Shown one piece after another: positions 1 to 7,556 of a stretch of 64,000 nt of DNA; positions within the stretch are counted from its first letter, which is position 1; each line of letters opens with the position of its first letter. This stretch comes from Dehalococcoidia bacterium. Lineage in GTDB: Bacteria > Chloroflexota > Dehalococcoidia > GIF9 > AB-539-J10. The translations under genes and the position numbers were made by a program. The notes beneath the pieces are model-generated. The model worked only from the letters and a program-made list of their open reading frames with translations. It ran no database searches and had not been told where the DNA came from. The stretch is taken from NCBI GenBank assembly GCA_023229725.1, contig JALNYR010000001.1, positions 15,035 to 79,034 of the forward strand, read 5' to 3'.

Positions 1-89
1 CACGCGTCTGCCGCCGACAGCGCGGCATTCAGGCTGTCAAGCCTTGAAGCCAACCCTTTGCCCTCACCGAAGACGACCCTAGCTGGCAT
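1..89 (-). CDS. Partial CDS running off the left edge, unknown
   Basis: A leftward reading frame opens at an ATG (87-89) and stays open to the window edge, giving about 29 residues that start MPARVVFGEGKGLAS. No Shine-Dalgarno site is seen; the hexamer CACGAT lies 6 nt before the ATG, close to the leaderless pattern seen at other operon starts. The fragment is too short for a family call. It is divergent from the ATPase gene at 299. Confidence 0.45.
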   Translation of the reverse strand, partial: MPARVVFGEGKGLASRLDSLNAALSAADA

Positions 90-104
90 GGTCACATCGT
101 GTCA

Positions 105-143
105 ATAAAAAAGCGACGCCCCACGCGGGCAACGTGGGGCGTC
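105..143 (-). terminator. Leftward rho-independent terminator
   Basis: Two 11-nt arms (115-125 and 133-143) form a perfect GC-rich stem with a 7-nt loop. Read on the minus strand, the stem is followed by GC and then six T residues. This is a textbook intrinsic terminator for leftward transcription. No leftward gene ends to its right, so it may stop antisense transcription or attenuate the leftward gene that begins at 89. Confidence 0.75.
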
Positions 144-244
144 ATTGGTGAGGGGATCGGGACTGAAGAGAAGATCACACATGGCGCATTACTTGTCAAT
201 ACCATAACGCCTGGTGGCGATCACCTCGTCGTAGAAATCGCAGG

Positions 245-274
245 TTGACGTGGCCAGTGGAACGCCTGTACCCT
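245..274 (+). promoter_or_regulatory. Promoter of the ATPase gene
   Basis: TTGACG at 245-250, an 18-nt spacer, then TACCCT at 269-274. Transcription would begin near 280 and give a short leader before the ATG at 299. The TTG of the -35 box can be misread as a start codon of a longer frame, so it argues for the later start. Confidence 0.6.
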
Positions 275-298
275 GACTCTCGGCGAGGGCACGCCAGT

Positions 299-1678
299 AT
301 GAGCATTGGTCGGGACGAAAACATCGTCAGGCTACCGCGCGCCTGGACGATGGAGGCACGCCGAGCGCGACGCGAAATCCAACTCGAAGCCATATGGGAG
401 GCGCACGCGAAGCCTTACGGCGAGGCACTCGCGGCCGGGAGTCCCCCATTCGGAGGCCACGTAAGATCTGGAGGCTGGACGATGGAAAACTGGGTAGTCG
501 AAAACCTCTTCTTGGAGGGACACATCGGGTTACTCGTCGGTGACGCTGGCACCGGCAAGTCGCTCGCTGCTCTCGACTTGATGCTCGCAGCCGCGAGCGG
601 TGGAAAGTGGCTGGGCCACTTCGAGGTGATGACGACTCCGGTCATGTACTTGGCCGGAGAGGGCAAGATCGACGAGAACACGTCACACGCGATGGGCCTG
701 CTCTTGGGCCGCGGTGACGACCACGCCGAGTTCATGCGGCGCTATCAGCATCGCGTGCAGCTCATCGCGCCAGAAAACCTCGGACTCACGCCCGACGCGC
801 CGCTCTCTTCCGACACGTGGTGGCGCAATATCGAAGCGCTCGTGAAGTCGACCTACCCGAAGGAAGCGCGGCCTCGGCTGTGGATTCTCGACCCGCTCCT
901 CGCGCTCATCAACTCGACTGACAAGTCCGACGATGTGCGGCCGTTCATCGCACGAGTGCGGTGGCTCGCAGAGCAGACGAGTGGCTACGTTTTGATGATC
1001 CACCATACCAACAAGGCACGAGGACAGCAAGTATCTCGTCGGGATCGGGTTCGTGGGGAGTCGATGCTCGTGAACCTCTGCGACGACGTGCTGATCATGG
1101 AGAATGACAGCGAGGACAACAAGCTCGTTCACCTCTACGCGAACAAGCTGAAGCGTGGGGCCTCGAGCGACGCGCAGCCGTTCTGCCACATCGCGCGGAA
1201 CTTCACCGAGGTCTCCGAGCACACCTTCGATCGCGTGCTCGACGCGGTCGGCGTCTCCCGCACTGGCAACGAGTCACCTCGCGCGCTCAAGCAGATCACG
1301 ATGCGCTACATCGCCTACAGCCCGGAGCTGCACCGGAAGGAAGACGACTCCGGCGAGGTCGAGGCGCCCAGGCAGCAGGAGCGACAGGTCACCGTGACCG
1401 ACGAGCCCGTCGAGCCCCGGATCGACATGAGCGCTTGGGACGTCGATCAGCAAAAAATCTGGAACGTGCTGACCATGGTCGAGGAGCCGCTCACTGTCAC
1501 CGCAATGCAACGCGTCCTCCTCGAGAAGCTCGGCTACGACATCACGACGACCCGCATTCAGACTCGCTTCGACACGCTCGAGGGGCTTGGTTTGGTAGGA
1601 CACACTCCTGTGAAACCTCTGATCGGACGTCCTGGTGTTGGCTACGCGCTCAAGTCTCGTCTCCTCGTCAAACCGTGA
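299..1678 (+). CDS. RepA/AAA_25-like hexameric helicase-type ATPase
   Basis: A 459-aa RecA-fold P-loop ATPase of the RepA/AAA_25 type, a family of replicative helicases and loaders in plasmids and phages. The Walker A motif GDAGTGKS is at residues 81-88, the Walker B strand (LWILD) at about 194-198, and a sensor-like HHTNK at about 235-239. The C-terminal ~75 residues look like a winged helix (a TLEGLGLV helix followed by a Gly-rich wing), as in several neighbours. Start: ATG 299 has GAGGG upstream and lies inside the transcript from the promoter at 245-274. The AT-rich stretch and palindrome just downstream fit a replication role. A packaging ATPase (HerA/FtsK) is less likely because the motif spacing is RepA-like. 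Confidence 0.75.
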   Translation: MSIGRDENIVRLPRAWTMEARRARREIQLEAIWEAHAKPYGEALAAGSPPFGGHVRSGGWTMENWVVENLFLEGHIGLLVGDAGTGKSLAALDLMLAAASGGKWLGHFEVMTTPVMYLAGEGKIDENTSHAMGLLLGRGDDHAEFMRRYQHRVQLIAPENLGLTPDAPLSSDTWWRNIEALVKSTYPKEARPRLWILDPLLALINSTDKSDDVRPFIARVRWLAEQTSGYVLMIHHTNKARGQQVSRRDRVRGESMLVNLCDDVLIMENDSEDNKLVHLYANKLKRGASSDAQPFCHIARNFTEVSEHTFDRVLDAVGVSRTGNESPRALKQITMRYIAYSPELHRKEDDSGEVEAPRQQERQVTVTDEPVEPRIDMSAWDVDQQKIWNVLTMVEEPLTVTAMQRVLLEKLGYDITTTRIQTRFDTLEGLGLVGHTPVKPLIGRPGVGYALKSRLLVKP

Positions 1679-2124
1679 ACTTTCACAGTTTCCCGGCTAA
1701 AAAATCCATGCTGTTTTTCAGAAGATTCTTTTTTACGCAATGATTCCAGACTTCTAGATGGGCTTTTTGTGGTGAACTATTTTGTCACCTTCTATTGACA
1801 TTCGCCAAACACTGCGGATTCTTTGCGATTCCCCGAATAGCGTGGCGCTACGAGCCGCAGGCGAGTAGGTATACGGTACGCTAGGGCTTGCCCATGACTG
1901 GGCAAGCCCTAGCGTACCGTAACAACCGACACGCGTCAAGAGGGGAATCGCTTAGAATCCTCCGTGGCCCGAAAGTCGATGCACACGCGTTTTTTGAGCA
2001 AAAAGGTCGAGTCTCATACGGTGCGACTGTGTAGCGAAAACGCTACCCTGCCATTTCAACCCAAGACCCTCTGTTATTCGGAATGCAACCCTCCTGATAA
2101 AACTAGGCGTCGTGGGGATCACGG
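1679..2124. other. Non-coding AT-rich stretch, candidate replication origin
   Basis: About 450 nt with no convincing gene. The first half (1685-1800) is clearly richer in A/T than its surroundings, with several T5-T6 runs. It is followed by the long palindrome at 1872-1921 and a small hairpin at 2031-2046 (GTAGCG, AAAA loop, CGCTAC). An AT-rich element plus inverted repeats beside a RepA-like helicase gene is the usual look of an origin; no iteron array or DnaA box was recognised. Confidence 0.4.
1872..1921. repeat. Perfect 23-bp-arm palindrome
   Basis: Arms 1872-1894 and 1899-1921 are exact reverse complements around the 4-nt loop TGAC. No T tract follows on either strand, so it is not an ordinary terminator. 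It could be an origin hairpin, a recombination or resolution site, or a protein-binding dyad. Confidence 0.8.
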
Positions 2125-2153
2125 TTGCATTTCTGAATGGCAGGCGATATCGT
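2125..2153 (+). promoter_or_regulatory. Promoter for a leaderless gene
   Basis: TTGCAT (2125-2130), a 17-nt spacer, TATCGT (2148-2153), then 6 nt to the GTG at 2160. No Shine-Dalgarno site precedes that start. The same geometry recurs at other operon starts. Confidence 0.65.
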
Positions 2154-2159
2154 CGGTGC

Positions 2160-2492
2160 GTGTCCGAAGCTGTACACGAGCTGAAGAAGATAGACGTCGC
2201 GATCGAGAAGGAACTCCTCGAGAGCCGCGACGTGGTCACGACGCTTCTCAAGCAGCGCGAGTCTGTCATTCGAGGAGCGTGTGAGCCGCACGAAGAGGGT
2301 CAGGCCGAGCTCATCCTCGAGCTCGCCACACGCCGTGCTCCGGCGAGCTTCAAGATGAACGAGGCCTATCGTCACGTCCGAGACTCGATGGGCCCAAGCG
2401 TGAAGCCGAACCAAGTCACGGCGTGGCTCGCGAAGCTCGTGAAGCAAGAGAAGCTGATCAAGAGAGGACGAGGCGAATATGCGCTGGCGTAA
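2160..2492 (+). CDS. Small protein with helical N-terminus and C-terminal winged helix
   Basis: A 110-aa protein. The first ~50 residues are helical and charged; residues ~55-110 look like a winged helix, with a recognition-helix-like VTAWLAKLVKQEKLI and a Gly-rich wing. Function is probably DNA binding or regulation. An upstream GTG at 2112 is in frame, but the promoter at 2125-2153 lies inside that extension, so GTG 2160 is preferred. It heads the operon and overlaps the next gene by 14 nt. Confidence 0.6.
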   Translation: MSEAVHELKKIDVAIEKELLESRDVVTTLLKQRESVIRGACEPHEEGQAELILELATRRAPASFKMNEAYRHVRDSMGPSVKPNQVTAWLAKLVKQEKLIKRGRGEYALA

Positions 2493-3159
2493 CGGCAAGC
2501 CGACGTGCGCGTCGTGTACGTTCTTCGACACCTCCGAGCCGACGCAGCTCACGCAGACGCTGGCCCAGCGGTTCTACACGCCGGCCGAAGAGACGGGCGG
2601 CGTGTGCCAGCGGGCCGCGACTCCGTTCCGTTCTCCTCGCAACGCGGTCTGCGCGTGCTACGAAGGACCGGCGCTGCCGTGGTGGACGAAGATCTCGTCC
2701 AGCTTCGAGCTGCGTGTCCGTCGTGCGCTCGCGCAGGAAGCGCTTGACAGCCTCTCGTCGATCAGAGACGATGCTGCTGTTCTTCGCTGCGCGCTCTCCG
2801 GTGCGTGGCGCCGCGCCGTCGATGCGCGAGCTCGATCGCACGAGCTGTGGGCCGTCTTGACGCCCGCACTCAATGGTGACCTCTTGCCCGATGCGCCCGT
2901 GTGGCGCGACCGCTTCACCAACGTAACGATCTCCATCAGCCGCTGGCTCCAAGGCATGGGCGACATGGCCGCGCTGCACGCGATCCAGGAAGCCGGCGTC
3001 GAGAGCCTCGGCATCATCATGCCCGAGCGCGACACGGGCCGGCTCTGTGAGCGCTGCGGTGAGTCGCTGAACTCGATCGAGCACGTCGACCCCGTGACGA
3101 AGGAGACGATCTGCCGCGGCTGCGCGCTCAAGATCGGGCTCGTGGAGAAGTCCTCGTGA
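2479..3159 (+). CDS. Cys-rich protein with two zinc-type motifs
   Basis: A 226-aa protein. Near the N-terminus CASC and two later Cys residues could bind Zn or Fe-S. At the C-terminus a rubredoxin-like ribbon (CERC about 35 residues from the end, CRGC about 20 later) is clear. The middle is helical. It overlaps both neighbours, so translation is probably coupled. Family not recognised. Confidence 0.6.
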   Translation: MRWRNGKPTCASCTFFDTSEPTQLTQTLAQRFYTPAEETGGVCQRAATPFRSPRNAVCACYEGPALPWWTKISSSFELRVRRALAQEALDSLSSIRDDAAVLRCALSGAWRRAVDARARSHELWAVLTPALNGDLLPDAPVWRDRFTNVTISISRWLQGMGDMAALHAIQEAGVESLGIIMPERDTGRLCERCGESLNSIEHVDPVTKETICRGCALKIGLVEKSS

Positions 3160-3695
3160 GCCGCGACCTCCCAGAGCAGAAGCAACAGCCGCTCGTGAGC
3201 CTGCGCATCGTCGACCAAGACAAGGACCCCGACTTGCCGGTCGCGGAGCGCATCGACATCGAGAAGACGCGCTGGGCACACGAGGTCGTGACGAAGGGCG
3301 GCAAGGAGCTGCCGCTGATCGTGACCGCGGCGCAGCAGCAGATGGCGCTCGTCGTGCCCACGCCGCTCGAGATCGCCGCGGTCGAGGAGATCATGCGCTC
3401 AGGCCTCGGCCTCTGTGGCGCCTGCACGCACTGCGACTACGCGGGCGGGCAGGAGCGCCTCATCCGTGGCGCCGCGTGGGAGGCCTACGAGCGCATGCGA
3501 GGCCGCGTCGAGAACCTGCCGCCCTGGCGGAACCTCGGCTTCTGCGACGCGAAGGGCTGCTACGTCGCGGTGAACAGCCTCGCCACGTTCGATGATGGTA
3601 AGGGCTCGGCGCCGTGCGCCGACTTCCGAGAGCGACTCGCGAAGAGGTTCTTGCGAGCCGTGGGTGGCCTGATCAAGCGGGTCGGAGACATCTGA
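3156..3695 (+). CDS. Cys-rich unknown protein
   Basis: A 179-aa protein starting at a GTG that overlaps the previous stop (GTGA). The second half has CGAC followed by HCDYAGGQ, later FCDAKGC and APCADF, so 6-7 Cys that could hold a metal. The region rich in DKDPDLPVAERIDIEK is acidic and probably exposed. Function unknown; it looks like part of one transcription unit with its neighbours. Confidence 0.55.
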   Translation: MSRDLPEQKQQPLVSLRIVDQDKDPDLPVAERIDIEKTRWAHEVVTKGGKELPLIVTAAQQQMALVVPTPLEIAAVEEIMRSGLGLCGACTHCDYAGGQERLIRGAAWEAYERMRGRVENLPPWRNLGFCDAKGCYVAVNSLATFDDGKGSAPCADFRERLAKRFLRAVGGLIKRVGDI

Positions 3696-3702
3696 AAGGA
3701 AT

Positions 3703-4095
3703 ATGAAGATGACCGAGAAGAACGAGAAGAAGACTTCCATGGACAAGCTGTTCGCAGACCTGACGAAGCTGCAGGAAGAGGCGAAGACGGCACAGGAGAC
3801 TGTCGAGACGAAGCGCGCGGAGATCGCCGCGTTCCTCGGTGGCTACGGGTTCGCGCCGCTCGTCGCGAAGAAGCGCACCTCCGGGCCGCGGGCGCCCAAG
3901 GGCGTCGCGGCCAAGACCGTGCTGGCTTTCCTGGCCCCGCGCAACAGCGCCACCACGCTCGAGATCCGCGCGGCCTGCGACATGACGTCGGGTCAAGCGC
4001 AGCCCGTGCTGACGAGCCTCGTGAAGAAGGGCCTCGTGAAGCGGTCCGACCGGGGTAGCTACGAGATCACCGAGCTCGGCAAGAAGGAGCAGTAG
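3703..4095 (+). CDS. Coiled-coil/winged-helix protein
   Basis: A 130-aa protein. Residues ~5-45 form a charged coiled coil. Residues ~65-125 form a winged helix (TTLEIRAACD helix, then QPVLTSLVKKGLVKR and a DRGSYEI wing). Probably a DNA-binding accessory or regulatory protein. A GGAATATG start context is present. It resembles the C-termini of the proteins at 2160 and 9881. Confidence 0.6.
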   Translation: MKMTEKNEKKTSMDKLFADLTKLQEEAKTAQETVETKRAEIAAFLGGYGFAPLVAKKRTSGPRAPKGVAAKTVLAFLAPRNSATTLEIRAACDMTSGQAQPVLTSLVKKGLVKRSDRGSYEITELGKKEQ

Positions 4096-4102
4096 CACTT
4101 CG

Positions 4103-4375
4103 ATGCGCGAAGAGATGCTCCAGAAGCTCGATCGCATCCTGGCCAGGGCCGTGTACTGCGCGACCCACCCTGGCGCCAAGACCACTCTGGAGAAGTTCAC
4201 GGACGAGTGGCAGGAGTTCCGCGCCGAGCTTCATGCCGAGCGGTGCGAGAACTGCGCGCACAGTCGTAGGGTGCTCACGGCCGGAACTCTACTTTTCCGC
4301 TGCAACGATACTTGTGATCGTTGTGTGAAGCCCGACTTCTGCTGCTCCCACTTCGAGAAGAGGACGACGCCGTGA
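4103..4375 (+). CDS. Small Cys-rich protein
   Basis: A 90-aa protein with a helical N-terminal half and a Cys-rich C-terminal half (CENCAHSRR, then CNDTCDRC and FCCSHFE). The CxxC...C...FCCSHFE pattern is typical of small phage zinc proteins. Followed by a GTGA-coupled gene. Confidence 0.55.
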   Translation: MREEMLQKLDRILARAVYCATHPGAKTTLEKFTDEWQEFRAELHAERCENCAHSRRVLTAGTLLFRCNDTCDRCVKPDFCCSHFEKRTTP

Positions 4376-4524
4376 AACCGCAGCCGCTCCGCTCAGTGAT
4401 TCGCGACTGGTCGCCGGTCATTGGGTACTTTTGGCGGTACCTATCACAGACTCGCGAGCAGAAGAAGCTCGAACGCGCGTTGCAACGTGAGCGTGCCGCG
4501 CAGCAGAGAAGGAGTCAGAGATGA
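4372..4524 (+). CDS. Short basic protein, unknown
   Basis: A 50-aa frame from a GTG that overlaps the previous stop (GTGA) to a stop overlapping the next ATG. It has an aromatic stretch (VIGYFWRYL) and then an Arg/Lys/Gln-rich helix. This could be a membrane-surface helix. Assigned mainly from the perfect coupling on both sides. Confidence 0.45.
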   Translation: MKPQPLRSVIRDWSPVIGYFWRYLSQTREQKKLERALQRERAAQQRRSQR

Positions 4525-4916
4525 ACGAAACACAGGCACTCGAGGGGTTGTGGGCTTCCATCGGCCACGCGCCGTGGCCGGTCGTGATCGGCTACGTGCT
4601 GGTCGCACTCTGCATCGGTTGGAAGGGGCTCACCGAGGGCAAACTCCACGGCCAGGCGAAGGCCTGGGCCGGCGCAGTCGTCGGGATGCTCGTCGGCGTC
4701 GGCTCGTCCATGGCGCTCGACGCCGACTGGATTCACGCGGTGGTGTTCGGTGTGCTCATCGGCGGGACCTCGACTGGGTTCTGGAGCATGGTCAAGCAGA
4801 CCATCCCCGACATCGGCAAGCCGAGCGAGCCGCCGGGCCCCATGACGACGACCAACGGGATGGTCAACGTCGGGCCGCAGACGCCCTATGACCCGCCGCA
4901 GGAGCCGCCGACATGA
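4521..4916 (+). CDS. Holin-like membrane protein
   Basis: A 131-aa protein with three hydrophobic segments (about residues 19-38, 48-67 and 72-93), each with many Gly/Ala/Val, and a Pro-rich polar C-terminal tail of ~35 residues. Size, topology and tail fit a class I holin. No lysin lies directly beside it, so a structural membrane protein is also possible. Confidence 0.5.
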   Translation: MNETQALEGLWASIGHAPWPVVIGYVLVALCIGWKGLTEGKLHGQAKAWAGAVVGMLVGVGSSMALDADWIHAVVFGVLIGGTSTGFWSMVKQTIPDIGKPSEPPGPMTTTNGMVNVGPQTPYDPPQEPPT

Positions 4917-5116
4917 AGCGGTTTAGCTGTCGAGAGTGCCGCTTCTCATCACAGCAAGTCATCGTGAAAGAGCCGTTTGAGCGTGATGGAATGATGCAGA
5001 ATGCGCAAACACCGAGAGATGTCATCGTATGTCGGCGGATGCCGTTTTCTTTGTTGAAGCTCGCGAGCGAGTGGTGCGGTGAGTTCAAAGAGAAAGATCC
5101 AGAGCCCAAGCCGTGA
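4913..5116 (+). CDS. WCGEF-type Cys-rich mini-protein
   Basis: A 67-aa protein with CRECRF near the start, a lone Cys before RRMP, and WCGEF near the end. The same layout is seen in the 112-aa protein at 5591. Four Cys suggest a single zinc site. Less GC-rich than the flanks. Confidence 0.55.
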   Translation: MKRFSCRECRFSSQQVIVKEPFERDGMMQNAQTPRDVIVCRRMPFSLLKLASEWCGEFKEKDPEPKP

Positions 5117-5304
5117 AGACGATCAGCGTTTCGCACTGCGGCGAGTGCCCGTTCGTGAACCACGACTTCGAGAGCCGCGTCATCGCGGAGCAGCAGTGCA
5201 ACGCGTACCCGTCGGCTGTGCAGCACTGGGACTGCTCGGATAAAGCGGTTCCGGCTGAGTGTCCACTCCGCGTCGAGGTGATCGTGGTACAGGTGAAGCC
5301 ATGA
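5113..5304 (+). CDS. CGECPF-type Cys-rich mini-protein
   Basis: A 63-aa protein from a GTG coupled to the previous stop. CGECPF near the N-terminus, QQCNAY in the middle and ECPLR near the end give five or six Cys, a layout common in small phage proteins of unknown role. Probably zinc-binding. Confidence 0.5.
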   Translation: MKTISVSHCGECPFVNHDFESRVIAEQQCNAYPSAVQHWDCSDKAVPAECPLRVEVIVVQVKP

Positions 5305-5594
5305 CGTCACACTACATTCTACCGGGCAACGTGATCTTACGGTCTAGAGGGGAGCTTGAGAAGTGGTTGCCCCTGGAGGTGGCGACCGCGATCGACGGCA
5401 CGACTCGCCGTGCGAAAGAAGCGTCTGACGCTCGAGACTGGGAGCTTGTTGGTGCGGCAGCAAAGTTCATCGAGGCGGCATTGCAGTATGGCGCTGTCGT
5501 GAAGAGTCGGGCGCAACGGCAATGTTCGTGGTGTAGCCTCCCTTTACTCGAGGGCGCTACGAAGTGTCGGAACGGGCATGAGGTAGACCCATGA
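5301..5594 (+). CDS. Small protein with C-terminal zinc ribbon
   Basis: A 97-aa protein. Residues ~1-75 are helical; the C-terminus carries CSWCSLPL and CRNGHEV, a short zinc ribbon. The ATG at 5301 overlaps the previous stop (ATGA). Function unknown. Confidence 0.5.
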   Translation: MTSHYILPGNVILRSRGELEKWLPLEVATAIDGTTRRAKEASDARDWELVGAAAKFIEAALQYGAVVKSRAQRQCSWCSLPLLEGATKCRNGHEVDP

Positions 5595-5929
5595 AGCGCG
5601 CGTGCAAGGACTGCGAGTGGTACGCACCGCTGTTGAGTGGTGTCGGCGTTTACTCCGAGACGAGCGGACGTTGTCATCGACACGTTCCTGATGCGGAGAA
5701 CGGCTGGCCCTACGTTTCGGTGGAAGACTGGTGCGGTGAGTTCCAGCCGCGCGAAGAAGAGAAGCCGGTGAGGCTGGCATCCGTGCCGTGCGTTGACATG
5801 TTCGGGCACCCGCACGACCGCATGAGCTGCATAGAATTTGAGCCCTACGAAGATTCAGCGTTGTGCAGTAAGTCTGGTTGGTGCGCGATGCGCCGCCGAC
5901 CTACTGATGAGAAGAAGGAGCAGGAGTGA
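5591..5929 (+). CDS. WCGEF-type Cys-rich protein, extended form
   Basis: A 112-aa protein. Its first 55 residues repeat the layout of the 67-aa protein at 4913 (CKDCEW, a Cys before HRHVP, then DWCGEF). A second Cys cluster follows (VPCVDMFGHPHDRMSC, then LCSKSGWC). It looks like two zinc modules in tandem. Coupled to both neighbours. Confidence 0.55.
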   Translation: MKRACKDCEWYAPLLSGVGVYSETSGRCHRHVPDAENGWPYVSVEDWCGEFQPREEEKPVRLASVPCVDMFGHPHDRMSCIEFEPYEDSALCSKSGWCAMRRRPTDEKKEQE

Positions 5930-6504
5930 TGAAGTTGGACATATGGGGATTCAAGATCGAGACGGATGAGAAGATTTGGGGGTTGGTAATCATTGCTGCG
6001 GCATTTATGGCAATGATTGTGCTCGGCACCGTCTTTGGCGGCTGCGCCGAGCGGGACGCGCAGCGCGCCGTGCAGGCGTCGCTGACCACGCTCGCGGATG
6101 GGACGGTCATCGCTGACAAAGCCATCGCCGACGAGACGCCGCGGCTCTCGAAGGAGGCCGCGGTCCGTGCTGAGGCGAAGTGCCCAGCGCCGTGCAGCGA
6201 CGAGGCGTTCGGTGCCGTCTACGATCTCGAGATGACGAAGCGAGAGAAGGCGGTCCAGGGTGTGAAGCTCGCCCAGGATTCGCTGCTCGTCGCGCAGGGT
6301 TCGGTGAAGCTCTGGATCGGCTCGGGCATGTTGCCCGATACGAAGCTGCTCTGCGAGGGCGTCGCCGACACGATCACGCCGATTCCGCTGCTGATGCAGG
6401 ATGCAGGAGTCAAGAACATCCCGCCGGAGGTCGAAGCGTTCACCGGGCCGATCGTGAAGATCGGCTGCGACACCATCAGCAGGTGGATCAAGGAGCGGAG
6501 GTAG
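5929..6504 (+). CDS. Membrane-anchored periplasmic-type protein
   Basis: A 191-aa protein with one N-terminal transmembrane segment (about residues 15-40, ending in a Gly-Gly-Cys). A long helical ectodomain follows with Cys at CPAPC and near the end. The FGGCAE sequence after the hydrophobic stretch is a weak lipobox. ATG 5929 is preferred over GTG 5926 because it overlaps the previous stop as TGATG. Confidence 0.5.
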   Translation: MKLDIWGFKIETDEKIWGLVIIAAAFMAMIVLGTVFGGCAERDAQRAVQASLTTLADGTVIADKAIADETPRLSKEAAVRAEAKCPAPCSDEAFGAVYDLEMTKREKAVQGVKLAQDSLLVAQGSVKLWIGSGMLPDTKLLCEGVADTITPIPLLMQDAGVKNIPPEVEAFTGPIVKIGCDTISRWIKERR

Positions 6505-6507
6505 GTC

Positions 6508-6702
6508 ATGGGCGAGCAGATCGCGATGTGGGTGCTCAAGTTCTTGGGCGTGGCGATCGAGGCCGGGCTCGACGCCATCGCGAACAAAGACCCGTCGAAG
6601 ATGCGGAAGGTGACCGACGTCTTCAAGGCGGGCCACACTCTCGAGAGCGAGCTCGTAGGCCTCGAGGAGCGCGCCAAGCGGATCGCGGAGCACAAGCCGT
6701 AG
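6508..6702 (+). CDS. Small helical protein, unknown
   Basis: A 64-aa protein starting MGEQIAMWVLKF. The N-terminal ~25 residues form an amphipathic or weakly membrane-associated helix; the rest is a charged helix. A GGAGG site lies upstream. No family recognised. Confidence 0.5.
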   Translation: MGEQIAMWVLKFLGVAIEAGLDAIANKDPSKMRKVTDVFKAGHTLESELVGLEERAKRIAEHKP

Positions 6703-6703
6703 C

Positions 6704-6958
6704 ATGAGCCCATTCCTGCAGAGCCTCGCGGCAGCGATCCGACACGTTCGGCGAGAGCGGAACGTGTCGGTGGACCAGCTCGCGGCGGTGTCGGGCGTCG
6801 AGCGGCGTGTGCTCGAGGGCTTCGAGCTGCACGTCAACGACAGCCTCAAGCTCGGCGACCTGGCGGCGATCTGCCGCGGGCTCTCGCAGTTCGGGCCGCG
6901 GTTCGAGATGACCGACGCACTTGACGTCGCCGCAACGCTGGAGAAGAAGGCATCATGA
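6704..6958 (+). CDS. Xre-type helix-turn-helix protein
   Basis: An 84-aa protein. Residues ~6-60 follow the Cro/C1 HTH pattern: IRHVRRERNVSVDQLAAVSG, then RRVLEGFE and LGDLAAICRGL. Probably a repressor or transcriptional regulator; no operator was identified. It overlaps the next ATG by 4 nt. Confidence 0.65.
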   Translation: MSPFLQSLAAAIRHVRRERNVSVDQLAAVSGVERRVLEGFELHVNDSLKLGDLAAICRGLSQFGPRFEMTDALDVAATLEKKAS

Positions 6959-7311
6959 AGGGTCACAGGAACAGAGGCAGGGCCGCGGCGGTCGTGGTGC
7001 CGCGGCACGGGCGCGCGGTACGGCTTTCGGGCGGTGAGAAGCGCCGGCTGAAGCATCGACAGCGCACTTTGACAGGGCCAAACTGGCTGCACTCGGAGCA
7101 TTGTGAGCGCGTGGATCTGGGAATGGGGAAACACGACGCGCGCGTGCGCAACTACGGCGACGGCTCGGCGGCGCCGCTGCCGACCACGAAGGAGCGGCAG
7201 GCGCAGCGAGCGCAGCGAGCGGTCGCGAAGCACACGTCGCTCGGGCTCCTGGGCAAGGCGGCTCGTGCGCTGCGCGAGAAGATGGCCGCGCTGCGAGGGG
7301 CGCAGTCATGA
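6955..7311 (+). CDS. Basic protein, unknown
   Basis: A 118-aa, strongly Arg/Lys-rich protein with a helical C-terminal half. Possibly nucleic-acid binding by charge; no domain recognised. Coupled by ATGA to both neighbours. Confidence 0.45.
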   Translation: MKGHRNRGRAAAVVVPRHGRAVRLSGGEKRRLKHRQRTLTGPNWLHSEHCERVDLGMGKHDARVRNYGDGSAAPLPTTKERQAQRAQRAVAKHTSLGLLGKAARALREKMAALRGAQS

Positions 7312-7556
7312 GCCACCGCTCCAGGCACAAGCAGCAGCGCGCCATTCCCATGAAGGAGCTCGCACGGCTGCGGCGGGACAAGGTGCCCGACGAAGCCATC
7401 GAGCTTGCCTACGCCGCGCCGCTCGAGCCGTTCTCGCGTGAGCCGCTCCCGCTGGCGCCGATGGCGCGCGTCCACCGGCCCTCGTGGTTCGTCGACTTCT
7501 GGGCACGAGTTTGGGCCTTCCTCGTGGGTTGGCTCTATTCTGGAGGAGGAAGATGA
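7308..7556 (+). CDS. Small protein with C-terminal membrane segment
   Basis: An 82-aa protein. The N-terminal ~55 residues are soluble and basic; the C-terminus is an aromatic hydrophobic segment (WFVDFWARVWAFLVGWLY) ending GGGR. It looks tail-anchored, like several proteins in the leftward run. Confidence 0.5.
   Translation: MSHRSRHKQQRAIPMKELARLRRDKVPDEAIELAYAAPLEPFSREPLPLAPMARVHRPSWFVDFWARVWAFLVGWLYSGGGR

Noticed and set aside
245..298. In-frame N-terminal extension of the ATPase from 245
   Set aside because: The TTG start is the -35 box of a good promoter and has no ribosome site.
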